A DNA stretch of 64,000 nucleotides from Brugia malayi (GCF_000002995.4 NW_025062475.1:5708187-5772186), one strand, 5' to 3'. Shown: positions 26,624 to 37,909, counted from the first letter of the stretch. The notes: generated by a model not told the origin, from the sequence alone. Numbers and translations are program-made.

Positions 26624-26716
26624 ATGAACGAACGGATGGGAGAAGAAAGCTGCTGTGTGCAGCTGACGGCAGCTGGGACACGTATATCGTGCTTGGCGGG
26701 TAATTTCAGGAAATAT
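26624..26716 (+). other. Possible 5' exon of the MEP-1-like gene
   Basis: An ATG at 26624 opens 31 codons (starting MNERMGEESCCVQL) up to a strong donor, TAT|GTAAGA, at 26717. The stretch is less AT-rich than its surroundings. The phase does not match the next recognised exon (27267), so another exon would have to lie between them, or this is unrelated. Confidence 0.25.
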
Positions 26717-27266
26717 GTAAGAGCTGCTGGCAAGATGGCATTTATTCCATTTTTAGAGTCGATGGTTCAGAAAAGTTGATAGAAATGCGAAATTTTTGCA
26801 TGCAGTTGAGAAAGAGATGCTAATGAAATGGACAACTGATTCGACTAACAATGAGTAAGACGTATTATTCTATTAATTGTAATAATGAAGGGACCGATAC
26901 AATGATCCATAGTGATTCTCAGATAGGAATAGCGCCAAAAATTCTAGGATTCTGAGTTCAAGAAAAGCGATATTATGATTAGCGAACTCTTTTATTCCCT
27001 TTTTAACGCTCCCCATTTCAATAGTACGGTAGGAAATGTGAGACAACAAAATAGAAAGTGATTGCAAGATGTCTATAGATGATTCGAAGAGTTTGGATTG
27101 AGTCACATAATTGGTAGGATGTAGTTAGGAGACGACAAAAGATAGTGGAGAGAAAAGGCTGATGAAGAAGTGAGACGTTAGAAAAATACAACAAAAAGGT
27201 AGAAAGGTTGAAATAGTACAAGGAAGTTTATATTTCCATATATGATTAACTTCAAATGTTTTACAG

Positions 27267-28896
27267 GAAATTAGCAACATTTTTACAAAGTATATATGAA
27301 AAAGAAGCACGGCTTCATCCTCTTTCGACACAATCTTTATCAGTGAGTGGAAGTTTCGTACTCCCAAAAGCTATCTTCATACCTCCTTCACAGGTAACTC
27401 TAATTTCTTGAATCTGTGTTATAACTTAACAATATTAATCTCAAAGCTATGTCTTTATCTTGATGTTGGCTATAGTTTAATGGCAATGAATGTTGTAATC
27501 TGAGATGTTCCAGGATTCAGTTTGTTTCAAATAGATTTCAAAACACTAAACAGTTCATTTGTGACTATAGGGTTCAAAAAATTTGTACTGTTTAAGGTTG
27601 TCATATTAGCAGCTGAATATGATGCAGATATGACCATTCAAGAATTAATACCAAGACTTGTAACATCAGGAAAAATCAAAGAACAAGAAAGAAGAATATT
27701 TTATGCTAAAAATTTGTTGATGGTAGTAGCCAATCAGAGACGTGCCATGCATATGACGAAAATCTTGTTTGAACTTGGACGAAATATTGTTGCCAACAGT
27801 TCGTGGACATTTGAAGATACTGCAAAAGTCCTCGTCAGCCGTATTCTTCCAGTTGGTTTATTTGTTTATTTTATTTATATGGAACTGAAACTTAATACAA
27901 AGCTGGAATTCTAGATAAAAAAATTCGTTGTAATGTTAGTTTCTTTTCTTCTTTTTGAAAGTTAGTGACTGTTCCAAACTCTCAAACGATGTCTTTTGGT
28001 CTTTAAGAATGGTACTATTGCGTGAACAAAAAATTACTTAACTTTCTCTAGTAGCTATTATTGTTGCTATTAACATATTTTTAAAAAATGTTACAGCCGA
28101 TGTTGGAATGTCATTTGTGTAATTTCAAAACAGAATCACTGATTATTCTTGAAGCTCACAAGGAAATACCGCACTATGTCCGACACAGATACCGTTGCTC
28201 CTATTGCATTCAATTCTTCGTTAATTTCCATGAAATAAGAACTCATTTCCTGTATTTTTTTTTTCTTAACTTTTAAAATTTGGTATTTACGCTAAGAACT
28301 CTTTATTATTTTGATAATTTGATGATGACATAATTTGGGATACTAAGTTCATTTCTTTTTCTTTAAGAATGGTACTATTGTGTGATTTTCGCTGTGAAAA
28401 GCTTTTTTTGCTTTTATAACGATAGGCCTAAAAGTCAAATTGGACATACGGTTTGTTTCTGTTTTCAGTCGAAAACATCATGTAATAGCTCGCAGCGATT
28501 ATCAGAACACGTTGGAATGTCCTTCTTGTGGAAAATTATGCAGCAGCGAGTTCATCTTGAAGAAACATAGAAAGCTCTGTTGTTTTGCAAAGACCGGGTA
28601 TGTATTTCTTACAACTTCCTTACATGAAGATCTTTTCCGTCGATTATTAAATGAACTGTTGATAATTGGAAGGTTAAATAATATAGTTAACGTCATGTAG
28701 TAAAAAATGTTAAGAGTCTTTGTTTCTAAAGTTGGTTTTTTGTTTTGAAATTTCAAATCGAAAAGACAAGTAAAATTGCAGATATACTATGTCTGCAACG
28801 AAAAAGCAAGCTTCATGCGCAGTCAGTGAGATTATGTGTAATACAGAGATTGATTGTGATCTGTCACACCAGAAATCCGAACGCTGTATTTCACGG
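27267..28896 (+). CDS. MEP-1-like C2H2 zinc-finger protein (ends incomplete)
   Basis: Four consecutive exons join in phase: 27267-27393, 27597-27851, 28097-28251 and 28469-28597. A less certain fifth follows at 28782-28896. The first two give KLATFLQSIYEKEARLHPLS..LPKAIFIPPSQ and an alpha-helical segment. The third holds CHLCNFKTES..H and CSYC, finished across the intron by THFL/RKHH. The fourth has CPSCGKLC..H..C. Order and spacing follow the middle of C. elegans MEP-1, including the LPxxIxxPPSQ block, the CxxCxFxTES finger and the HxVIAxS linker. MEP-1 is a nuclear protein working with LET-418/Mi-2 in germline-soma repression. The acidic N-terminus, Gln-rich region and last fingers of MEP-1 were not found. 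I see no stop or frameshift in the four core exons. It may be a short paralog, a partial gene copy, or a gene with unseen exons. Confidence 0.65.
28001..28380. repeat. Direct 20-bp repeats flanking a zinc-finger exon
   Basis: The same CTTTAAGAATGGTACTATTG occurs at 28001-28020 and 28361-28380, in the introns on either side of exon 28097-28251. The similarity runs on for a few bases (CGTGA against TGTGA). A local duplication inside the gene is the simplest explanation. Confidence 0.8.
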
Positions 28897-30463
28897 GTAT
28901 ACTTTTCTTTATATTATTAAAATTATTAAGAACTTATCACCTGTAATGACAAACAAAACATTTATTTTATAACACAATTTGCCAAATAGAACAGTATCTC
29001 TGATAAAGTACCGTAAAAGTTGCCGTACTCTGCAAGAAATGAGTGCTAAATCTACTAATATACAGTCAGCGAACAATTCTAAATTCATAAATACAAATGA
29101 ACCATAACTGGGATCATTAAATCTACTCTGTCCGTCAGTTTAATGCTAAGATAATAAGATGATCATAATAATAATAAGATAGTAAGATAATCATGTACTA
29201 GATAGAACCCTTTTCATTTTGCGAATGAACTCTTGGAATTCTTGCTCGAAATTTGACTTCAATGAATTAGATGAACTTGGAAATAATTGTAGTTATGTCC
29301 TAGATTTATCCCAAGAAAAAAAAAATTATTCCTGAAATTTATAGTTATTCTCTAAAAAATGATTGTAGTTATTTTCCTAAAAATTAGCAGTTAAAAGAAA
29401 TTGTCATTCAAAAGGCATAAGAAACTAAAGTTCTTTTTCTTTATCACTAGTGTACATCTCATAACTTTTTCTCGCCTTACTCGTTAAAAAGAACATTTGG
29501 ACGTTCAATATAGAATTTCCTCTGTAAAGGTGAAAACGGTGCATGTTGTATTGAGAATTTATCCCACTTATTTTTACAGAAGCTAGTAAATCAAGAGGAA
29601 AATAGTCTTATACGAAAAGGAAGTGCGCAATGTTGGATTCAGGAAGATTTCAGCACTGAAGATTTTGTTAAATTTTAATCCTGTCTAGAAAATTGCGCTG
29701 ATTTCACGTAGATTAAACGAGGGACTGCGTAATCTTTTCATCTATGTGCTATAAACTAATTTTAAATCCTCTGATCAGTGTTTGCTTCGTTCTCTTTTCA
29801 TTTCGTTGATCTTTTATTCCTTTTTTAATTTAAGAGTTATCTATTTGATTTTATTCATGGATTTCACAAATCGATCAATACCAGTGCTGATATTTCTGTT
29901 ATTTATAATTTATCATTTAAAAAGAAAATGAAAATAAATTTTAAAAGAAATTGAGAATTTGAATTTACTGAATGATGGGTCAGATATTATAATCGCCCCT
30001 ATTGCATTATTTTTCTTGAATATGTAAAAATACTGTTCACTTTTCACTGTTTTATTTTTCAGATTTCTAGAAGTATTGACCACATTTTGCATTTTATCGC
30101 AATGTTTCTCGGACACAATATATGATGGAAGGATGAATAGTCTGTTTACTTTTGAAGACATTTGCTTAAAGAATAGCAACTTCCGGACTTTTGGGGATAG
30201 GTGTGGGTTCATTCTAGCTGGATCTGAAATAGAAATTCGAATATACATAATAAAAAGTGTTGAAAAGATGAACAGTGGATGAAAATAGATACTCGTGGGA
30301 AAGACAGATATTCTGAAATAGACATTGTGGCGGTAACAAATAATATCGATTGTGAAGGATTGGCAAGTATTTCAGCGGAATCTTCTTGAATAGACATTCA
30401 TTTTTAGGAATTTGGGAATCTGTTCATTCATTGTAGTTCTTTTTTGCCGAAAGAAGTGTTTCT
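28897..30463. other. Uncertain exons between zinc-finger gene and next gene
   Basis: Three open stretches follow plausible 3' splice sites. The first (about 28990-29105) ends in SANNSKFINTNEP and a stop. The second (29581-29679) starts KLVNQEENSLIRKG. The third (30062-30282) contains SLFTFEDICLKNSNFRTFG. Their phases do not connect cleanly to exon 28896, and none has a domain. They may be the 3' end of the MEP-1-like gene, its decayed remains, or chance ORFs. Confidence 0.3.
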
Positions 30464-30876
30464 ATGGAGAAAGTGGTGCGCGATTCCTCAGGTAATTGCT
30501 TTGTATCTTTTATCATGATTGTGGTAGATGTTCGTATAACTTTAATTTAAGAATAAAAATTGTCTTTCAAAAACGTTCAAACGCCTGAAATAAGTAGTCC
30601 AGTCTTTCGTTGTGAGAAACGTTATATACTACACAGTCATTTCTGAGTGACCAAGAATTTACGAACTATTACTTTTCAGAAAAGAATTCAATATCTAATT
30701 GTATCTGCGATAGACCAGAGAGAACTGTAAAATGCCTGACTTGTGGAGCGACATTTCGAGGTCATGCTGCACTTGTGTGCAATGAACATCCAAGAAGAAT
30801 CAATTTAATGGATGTACGGCTTTGTCCCAATACATCATGCCGTAGCGCTTACTTAATGGAGTTTGAAGAAGGTTGA
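30464..30876 (+). CDS. Small cysteine-rich putative zinc-binding protein
   Basis: Two exons, 30464-30491 and 30680-30876, join in phase 1 through GG|GTAATT and TTTTCAG sites to encode 74 residues. The protein has CxC, CLTCGATF, VCNEHP, CP and TSC, with His after the third group, so seven cysteines and a histidine that could hold two zinc ions. The block CxxCGxxFxG..CxxHP..LMDxRxCP is compact and looks conserved, but I cannot name the family with certainty. No signal peptide or membrane segment is present. It follows the MEP-1-like gene on the same strand. It might be a separate gene, as drawn, or a terminal part of a longer transcript. Confidence 0.65.
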
Positions 30877-32596
30877 CGTTTAACGAAGTCCTGCACTCAC
30901 ACTTTTTCAATTTTAAAAGACTGGAAACCATTCTTCTTGGTAACTGTTTAACTGAAAATGAAATAGAATCCCTTTAGAACAAAGCCTCAAAGAGCTATAC
31001 ATCATTTTTCTACTTCATCACGTCATTAACCAGAATTACTAGGACTCTATCAATAACAGGAGCATCACTTGTTGTGATGTGAACCACTTCGCGTAGTTAC
31101 TTCCTGGGACATTTCCAGTCCAACCTATCGATTTATTCTTTTACCAAGATGTTTGGTCTATCCTCAGTCGAAGAACTTCCGGTTTAAGTCAGCTAATATC
31201 TCATGGAATATTTCTTCATCTAGGTGAGATAAAGAGGAATCTGATAACTGAAAAAAATATCCCAAAAAAAAAACTCAAAAATATATCCCAGTTAATTTCG
31301 AATCATTGAATTGTAATTGTAGTGGTGAAAACAGTTCACGAACTTTACATATTGTTTGTGCTCCATATTGATTCCGTCCGCATAGTGTCCCCCCTCATTT
31401 TTTCATAATTGTTTTCAGCATTTCGGGAGTTTTTTTTTTTTATCGGGAGAATATTGTCATTGTATAAATGATTGCATAATTCTTCATAAATCTGCTGGTA
31501 ACATTAGCTATTTGACTGAAATGATGCTAGTTTCTTCAAATTGCACTTATCTTTTGCTGGTTTCTATTGTACATTTTGCTCAATTGTCGTGTTCTAAATT
31601 GAAAAGTCAAAAGTGAAGGTGAAATATGCCACGAAATTAATAGCACTATAGCGCTTTCAGGTTAATTGGGTCAGATGTCTAGTTCGAGAAGGGAGCTTGT
31701 CTATAGCATGAGTGATCTCACGATTATGGTGTATATTTTTGTTCAATTACACTGTTTTTCCGTTGCATATTTATAAAAATACAATTGCATTCTTTCTAGA
31801 TAATGTAAATTTAGCGACGCTTCGCCGATTATTTCAGCGATATGTTCAATCACGTTACTATTCCTGCCATACTTTCAAAATATAATTTTGGAGAATTTAA
31901 AATACTGGTTATACCAGAAAATGTCCAGTTATTAATAATTCTTGTATACTTTGCTAAATACAATCTTTATTTGAGCTCTTTTAGTCTTGAATAGCACATT
32001 ACCGCAGTACCTCTGTGTTCTAACAAATAACATTCATTTTGTGATACATATAAATTATTACTTATAGATCGCAAATAAAGTTTGTTCGGTAGGTAAAGAC
32101 AAACATCCTTACGACAAACTTTTATTATTCGACTCTCTGATTTCATCCTTGCAGATTAAACGCCAACCCCATTTAAATTTCAATTCTCAATTCCACTCAA
32201 TATTGGTATGAGGAAATGCCCATTGCGTAACAATAGCTTCCGATTGACGACACTTGCATGTCTGATGCTTACAGTAATTACGAAAAGAATCAAACACTAT
32301 CAAAACAAACACTTCTCCGGAATTTCCTTCTTAAGAAAGATGTGGGTATTAACTCATGTAGTTTGTGATACTTATGAAATGAGATGATAGTAATTGTAAA
32401 CTGCTGGATAATTCTATTTTAATACTGCATTCCGTATTGAGCCATCATATCCTATTCATTTCCGTTCAATTGCGGAAGTGACCGCGCATTGTCATCGGTT
32501 TCACACGGACAAATTTCAGTGGAAACGAAAAAATATGAAATCCTTCGTTTTCACCTCCTCAGTTTCCAAAACACTGTTCTCTTGAGAAGTTAGAAA
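30877..32596. other. Intergenic DNA, no gene seen
   Basis: I see no splice-bounded coding exon or RNA gene here. It is AT-rich, with an A run near 31261-31270 and a T run near 31429-31441. Confidence 0.5.
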
Positions 32597-32600
32597 GGAA

Positions 32601-32750
32601 GAAAATCCCAGAGTTGAACGGAATGAAAATTCTAGGAAAGGTAAACGGAAAGAAAATTACGGAAAAGTTGAACGAGAAGAAAGTCCCAGAAAAGTTGGAC
32701 GGAAAGAAAATTCCAGAAAGGCTGAAGAGAAAGAAAATTCTAGAACGTTC
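32601..32750. promoter_or_regulatory. Tandem array of heat-shock elements upstream of HSP20
   Basis: Six copies of a GAA-nn-TTC-nn-GAA core start at 32601, 32625, 32652, 32679, 32706 and 32733. The last five are spaced exactly 27 bp. Copy 5 (32706-32718) is three perfect alternating units. Copy 6 (32733-32750, GAAaaTTCtaGAAcgTTC) is four perfect units, an ideal HSF-1 binding site. Copies 1-4 each have one or two off-consensus units. The HSP20 start codon lies 505 bp downstream. The array also happens to be open as a 71-codon ORF of nine-residue repeats on each strand, which I regard as a by-product. Confidence 0.75.
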
Positions 32751-33254
32751 TGTTAAGTGCCCACCCGCCTGCACAACAGAAACGAACGTCGCGATAGTCT
32801 GTTATTTTGTTTCTTCCCATTGCTGCTGATTGTGTTAGTTCGTTAAGTATTCTCTTCTCCGGCTTCTTTTCTGTTGTTCAGACATGTTTTCCGGATTTGG
32901 CTGTTTGTAGGCTGAGCAATAACCTGATCCCTCTTCTGAGCATCTGCTCCTTAATGTTTTTCAAAGGGAAGAGGAAAACTGGAAGACTTCGAGGGATCCA
33001 GTATTGATTAATTAGTGATTTTTCACTATTTGAATATTTCGGACTATTGACTTGATTTAAAATGTCGTGGAAGTTTGATCAATTTCGATTGACATATTAT
33101 TTTTCATCTTTATTGTATATCGGGAAGAGTTATATCGCAAGGGGATACTACGAATAGTAGTTTAGGTTATAGTATCGGATTTTTGTCTTTATAGAATGGA
33201 GTACTTGATGTGAGGTTGACAACCGTTTATCTAAAAATTTTTATGTTGTTACAG
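32751..33254 (+). promoter_or_regulatory. HSP20 leader or outron region
   Basis: These 504 bp join the heat-shock array to the HSP20 start. The region ends in TGTTGTTACAG directly before ATG, a good 3' splice site. That suggests either spliced-leader trans-splicing onto the start codon or a non-coding first exon. No clear TATA box was singled out. Confidence 0.4.
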
Positions 33255-33623
33255 ATGTCGAATGAACAAGAAAGAAATCAATTCGAGGTGAAATTGAACC
33301 TGTCAAATTTCCATTCCAATGATTTACAAGTGAATGTTCACGGTCGAGAGTTAGTCGTTTCTGGACACCATGATGAACGTGAAGAAGGAGGTAGCATGAT
33401 TAAACGTCATTTTGTTCGTACCTATACGTTGCCGAGAAGTGCGAAAGAAGAGCAGTTAACATCAGCATTAAGTGCCGATGGTATCCTGAAAATTACGGTT
33501 CCTACTAATGGAGCTACCGAATATCGTAAAATTCCCATCAAAGTGGATCCGAATTGGAAAATGCATTCGAATCCTTGCCAAGAGCTGATACTTCGTGAAC
33601 CGATACCACTCTGGTGGTGGTGA
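33255..33623 (+). CDS. Small heat-shock protein, HSP20/alpha-crystallin family
   Basis: This single coding exon gives 122 residues from the ATG immediately after the splice acceptor at 33254. An in-frame upstream start at 33210 would add 15 residues across that acceptor and is less likely. The alpha-crystallin domain fills about residues 7-95: FEVKLNLSNFHSNDLQVNVH, then ELVVSGHHDER, then RTYTLPRSA and the signature ADGILKITVP. An IPI motif (RKIPIKV) follows, the C-terminal IxI anchor used in oligomer assembly. These ATP-independent chaperones hold unfolding proteins in the cytosol. The N-terminal arm before the domain is very short, as in the small 12-16 kDa nematode forms. The C-terminus ends in WWW. 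The heat-shock-element array upstream predicts induction by HSF-1. Confidence 0.92.
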   Translation: MSNEQERNQFEVKLNLSNFHSNDLQVNVHGRELVVSGHHDEREEGGSMIKRHFVRTYTLPRSAKEEQLTSALSADGILKITVPTNGATEYRKIPIKVDPNWKMHSNPCQELILREPIPLWWW

Positions 33624-34774
33624 TTTGGTATGTCTTGGTATTTGATTAAAGAAAGGATGCAACACATAAAGCAGTTTGATTTTATAGTGTCGCTAATGTC
33701 ATTTATTGTTATGTTTAAATTAGACTTTGCTTTGCATGGAAAGTTCAACACTCGAAGCTATATATGAAATGTCAGCAAGTCACCAAAAACATGTGTAGGC
33801 CTGAACTTTCGAGTACCAATTAGAATACTCGAAATGGGTTTGACTCTTTCGTAGTAACTGCACGGATGTCAGTTCTTATCTATAGTTTTCATGGATGGGT
33901 ACGGTAAGGATCTCCAAGTTTAGGAAGCAAAAGACAAAAAACAATACAGAAATTAGGCATATCTTGCTGTATTGTTCCTGGTTCCTGTTTATGTTGTCGT
34001 CGATTATCGAGAAATGTTATTAGACACATTTTTTAATTGTTTTCCTCTGATAGTCTGGATTAATTTCAAATTTTTCGTTTTGCTTCAATTTACTTCGATT
34101 GCAAATAAAAGTTTTAGCAAAACAGTATGACTTAATTGTGTTTGCCCACTGAATTGTTAATGAGTGTCACATTTTTTTTCTTTTCAAAATGACATGGGAA
34201 CATAGTGATCCTTAATTTTGTTAAAAACTAATATTTTCCTAGGGCAATATAACGATCTTATTAACTCCTCAAATACAAATTTGCATGATTTAATATCGCT
34301 TGAGTGGTTGGAGAATGGAAGAAATGTATGACTATATTGGTTGTATCGTTAAAACAATAAAATTCTGTTTAATATACTCCCAAAAGAAAGTGCTCGAATG
34401 AATGACGATCTGACTATCTTCTTAAAAATGCATTCATATCGAAAGTGCCCTACTCACATCATTTCGAAAAAAGATCAAACCCTTGTGAAAGCAACAAAAG
34501 TCTTAATAATCTCTAAAAGTTATTTTCCTAAAATTCCAAAAATAATAGAACAACAGTAGAATCATCGGAAGAGTAGTTTTTTCATAATGGAAGGAAACAA
34601 GACAATAAACAACTGGACATCAAAAACAAGGAAGAAAAAAGATACTGTAGAAATAAAGCAATATCTTGTCGGTAAGAATGATAAGACTTCGGATTTACTC
34701 TAAAGATTATGATGATATTTCACAATGCAAAGAACTTGTAATGAGATCCTTTACAACAAAAAAGGCATGGGATT
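33624..34774. other. Intergenic DNA between convergent genes
   Basis: This is the 3' region of HSP20 and of the minus-strand R3H/RRM gene. No coding stretch or RNA gene was recognised. AATAAA-type signals occur near 34104 (plus), consistent with transcript ends. Confidence 0.5.
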
Positions 34775-36475
34775 TTAGCGCTTGCACAGGTTAGCCTTCT
34801 TGAAGAGAAGTAGAACTGGTGATTGACAAGAAATATGTTCATCACGTAGCGCTCTTTCCACTTCTTTGATTATTTCTGGATGAATGGGCGTCACCGCCAA
34901 TAAATGTACGGAATCAATCCAACTTCGATCATACTCAACAGCAGCTTGAACTGCATGAAATTCATTTACAAATTCCACTACTGCACCGTCATTTAAATTC
35001 TTCACTACTTTGATGACTCGGAAATTATTGAAAATATTGGCGATTTCGAATTCGTTAAAACTTGCTGGATAACCAAAAACTTCAACGCTTGCTTTCACTG
35101 TAAATATCTATTTGATGAAAGGGATCCAACCACTCAAAAAAAAAAAACTTTGATATTAATTCTAGAAAATAAATTAGTCCATTTCTTATGATGCATAATT
35201 TCTAAAAAATTTAAAGAATAGACATTCTTGTCAGATTTCTTCAGAACACTCTTTAATTTTGATTTACTGCGAAAAAAAAGTCAAGTAGAATAAGTCAAAA
35301 AACAAATATATATTAGCACCATTGACATTGTGAGATTATTTTTTTCCTCCTTATCTTAAATGTCATGTCGCAAGTACCACTTTGTAATAGAAACCTGAAA
35401 ACAACTTCCAGAAAATGACACAAGTACCATTGACATTTTGAGATATATCATGGTCTTTACCATGGAGGACTTTTTCCACTGCAGCAGTGACATTACTCAT
35501 TGGAAAGGAAATTATGTTCGTTGCATGCTTTCCTCTTTCGCCAATTTGTAGGCTGAATTTTGTACAAGCCCTATAACAGTATCAAACCTGACTGTAAATA
35601 ATTTTGTTCATAATTCTTTAATTCTTCACTGGAAAATAAACTCCAACTGCCGTCATAGTGTGGAATTAATTTTGGTACTGTGAAAAATCCTAAGAATTTA
35701 TTCAAGTTAAAACAGAAAAAGTTACTTTTTTTCCAAAGCGACAAGTTGTGAAATACGACGATTAAACCATTGAAGCATATTGCCAAGTACTTCTTTAATA
35801 TCACATTCTTCAAAATAAGTCATAGCATTCTCCAATAGTATTCCTTGTCGTATCAGATCATATTCGTCAGCTAATTCTTTCATTAATTTATACTCATTTG
35901 AATTTGGTGCCGGTAAGATATGAAAGACAACTATGACTTCAGGATGATCTGAACAAGAACATTTAAGAAATGAATAATGAAGTCATGAAAAAAGAAAATT
36001 TAAGGAACTATTCAGATTTCTTTCGTCATTTTGAAATTCAAGTTTCTGAGTAGAAAGTAAACTGACAAATTAGTAAGGGAGTCTGGGAAAGAAGGAAACG
36101 GAAAAGGTAAGATTATCATTAGAAATGGAACATTGCAACGAGTTAAATTCAACAGTTTATACTACCTCTTGCCTGATAGTTATTATGGAGTTATTTTTGA
36201 TCAATTATTTCCATACTTAGTAAATTCTCCATCAGTTATGATATATATAAGAATGTATTCGAAGAATGCTTTAGTTGAAATAATTAACGATAAATTAAAT
36301 TATTATGAAAGAAGAAATAATACCACTATGAACAATGCTATATGTCGTCCTAACTTCCTTCTCATTTCCAGGAGTTGTATAATACACAGCTTTCGGCTCT
36401 TTATCGAAACGATGGCTACATCCATATTGCACTGCTTTCTCTTGTAATATCCTTGTGAGCCATAGAGTAAATTCA
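34775..36475 (-). CDS. R3H-like and RRM-domain protein (5' end missing)
   Basis: Minus-strand exons are 36475-36324, 35948-35726, then either 35628-35588 or 35552-35461, then 35097-34775 with the stop. All joins are in phase. The first exon (EFTLWLTRILQEKAVQYGCS..) resembles an R3H fold, although the usual His is not in place. The second is helical (NEYKLMKELADEYDLIRQGI). The last holds an RRM: VEVFGYP as RNP2-like strand 1 and GAVVEFVNEF as RNP1-like strand 3. R3H followed by a C-terminal RRM-like fold recalls R3HCC1/R3HCC1L proteins, a tentative match. Sequence just upstream of the first exon (KGVGFFSKPFNMVFLK, about 36525-36478) would continue the R3H domain but is in another frame, so a frameshift or missed splice is possible. 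No start codon is assigned. Confidence 0.55.
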
Positions 36476-37909
36476 CTTTAAGAAAAACCATATTAAAAGG
36501 TTTGGAAAAAAATCCAACTCCCTTTTCCTTCATTGTCAAAAGTATTTAAGAGTAAAATAAAAATTCAATGATGTCTTAATACTGAATATGTCTATTCAGC
36601 AGATAGCTGCCCGAATATTTTAAAAGCTACTAGTATATATGGAGATCACGACATGGATTTAAAATTGCCTTCCTTATACTTCTCCATAAGAATTCCAATT
36701 AAGTAATATTAACATAAAATATTATATTATATACATATAACAAAATATTATATTATAAAATATTATAGTATATGCACAAAAAAAGAATACCGCAATGAAG
36801 GGATAGAATTTTTGTCGGGTACGGAACATATCAGTGCCCATGGAAAAGCGAGAGGATCATTCATGACCGTTACCCGTAATATATATGAAAAGAAAATGTA
36901 TTTTAGGTGAATTGATTGAAGAGAAGAACAACACAATTGAAACGCGTCATAACTTAACATTCCGAGATGAAAATTCTCCGAGCTTAAGAACGCAATATTA
37001 AAATCTCAGCTAATATACATCTGATGTTGAGCTCTAGAACTGCTGTCTCTTGGTACTAATTCAGTGATGATCAAATACTCATAAAAAATTTTGAGAGAAT
37101 TGCAAAACTAAAATGTATTTTGATAATTACGCTCGAAACCGATATATAACCCAAAAGAAAAAATAGACCATTAACGACAAAACCATTAGGTAACCTTTCG
37201 AGGTAACTTATTAAAAAGTGAACAGCGACGCAATTCACGAGCACATAGCAAGATGATAACTTATCAAATTAACAATAACAGAGCACCCTTGCCTTTCCAA
37301 CTTGTATTACCTATTCACGGCTATCAACCACCCGTAAAATACACGACGGCCAATTGACAGCTTGACTATAGGAGCTGAGCGTGAAGGTTTAATTAATGGA
37401 CTGTTTCGGATCGGGATCCAGTAATTTTATTTGGAAAAGTTCTTGATTGCAGCAGTGAGGACGAAAAGATAGAACGAACACCAAATTTCATTACGGTTTG
37501 TCTTTCTTACATTATTAAATGCAAGAACAAATCAGATCTAAGACGCTTTAGAGGATTATATGTCCTAATGTCAATGTTTAATTAATCTTTGACATATTTA
37601 ATCACAGTCCAGTAGGATTTCGTTTTTATTACAATACAGTATCCTCAGAAACTGTTATATAATTAATATTGCTGGCATATTGTACGGATATTTTTAATCA
37701 GTATTACAAAAATTACACTGTCTATGAATTTATTGTCTTCTGCAAAGAAGATAATTTATGCAGTGGTGGTTATTGGACAGGATGGAATACTGACATTTAG
37801 AATAGTTATTAGACATGAGGTACTTGATGATGTATTGACATCTTCTTATATTTATGCATGCAGTAAATAAAAATGCCTTTTTAGGGAATATCGGTTTTTT
37901 TCTGTTTTC
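36476..37909. other. AT-rich intergenic DNA between divergent genes
   Basis: This region separates the minus-strand R3H/RRM gene from SAM50. Unrecognised 5' exons of the former may lie here. It includes a TATAATATT-rich stretch near 36715-36775 and no other clear feature. Confidence 0.45.

Noticed and set aside
32614..32829. 71-codon ORF of nine-residue repeats (NGKKITEK-like) as a repeat protein
   Set aside because: An opposite-strand ORF of equal length exists over the same array. The conserved feature is the GAA/TTC spacing of heat-shock elements, so the reading frames follow from the 27-bp period.
35571..35951. The helical exon 35948-35726 as part of an Argonaute PIWI domain
   Set aside because: NEYKLMKELADEYDLIRQGI superficially recalls the PIWI segment after the nucleotide-binding pocket, but no catalytic DEDH context follows and the next exon is an RRM.
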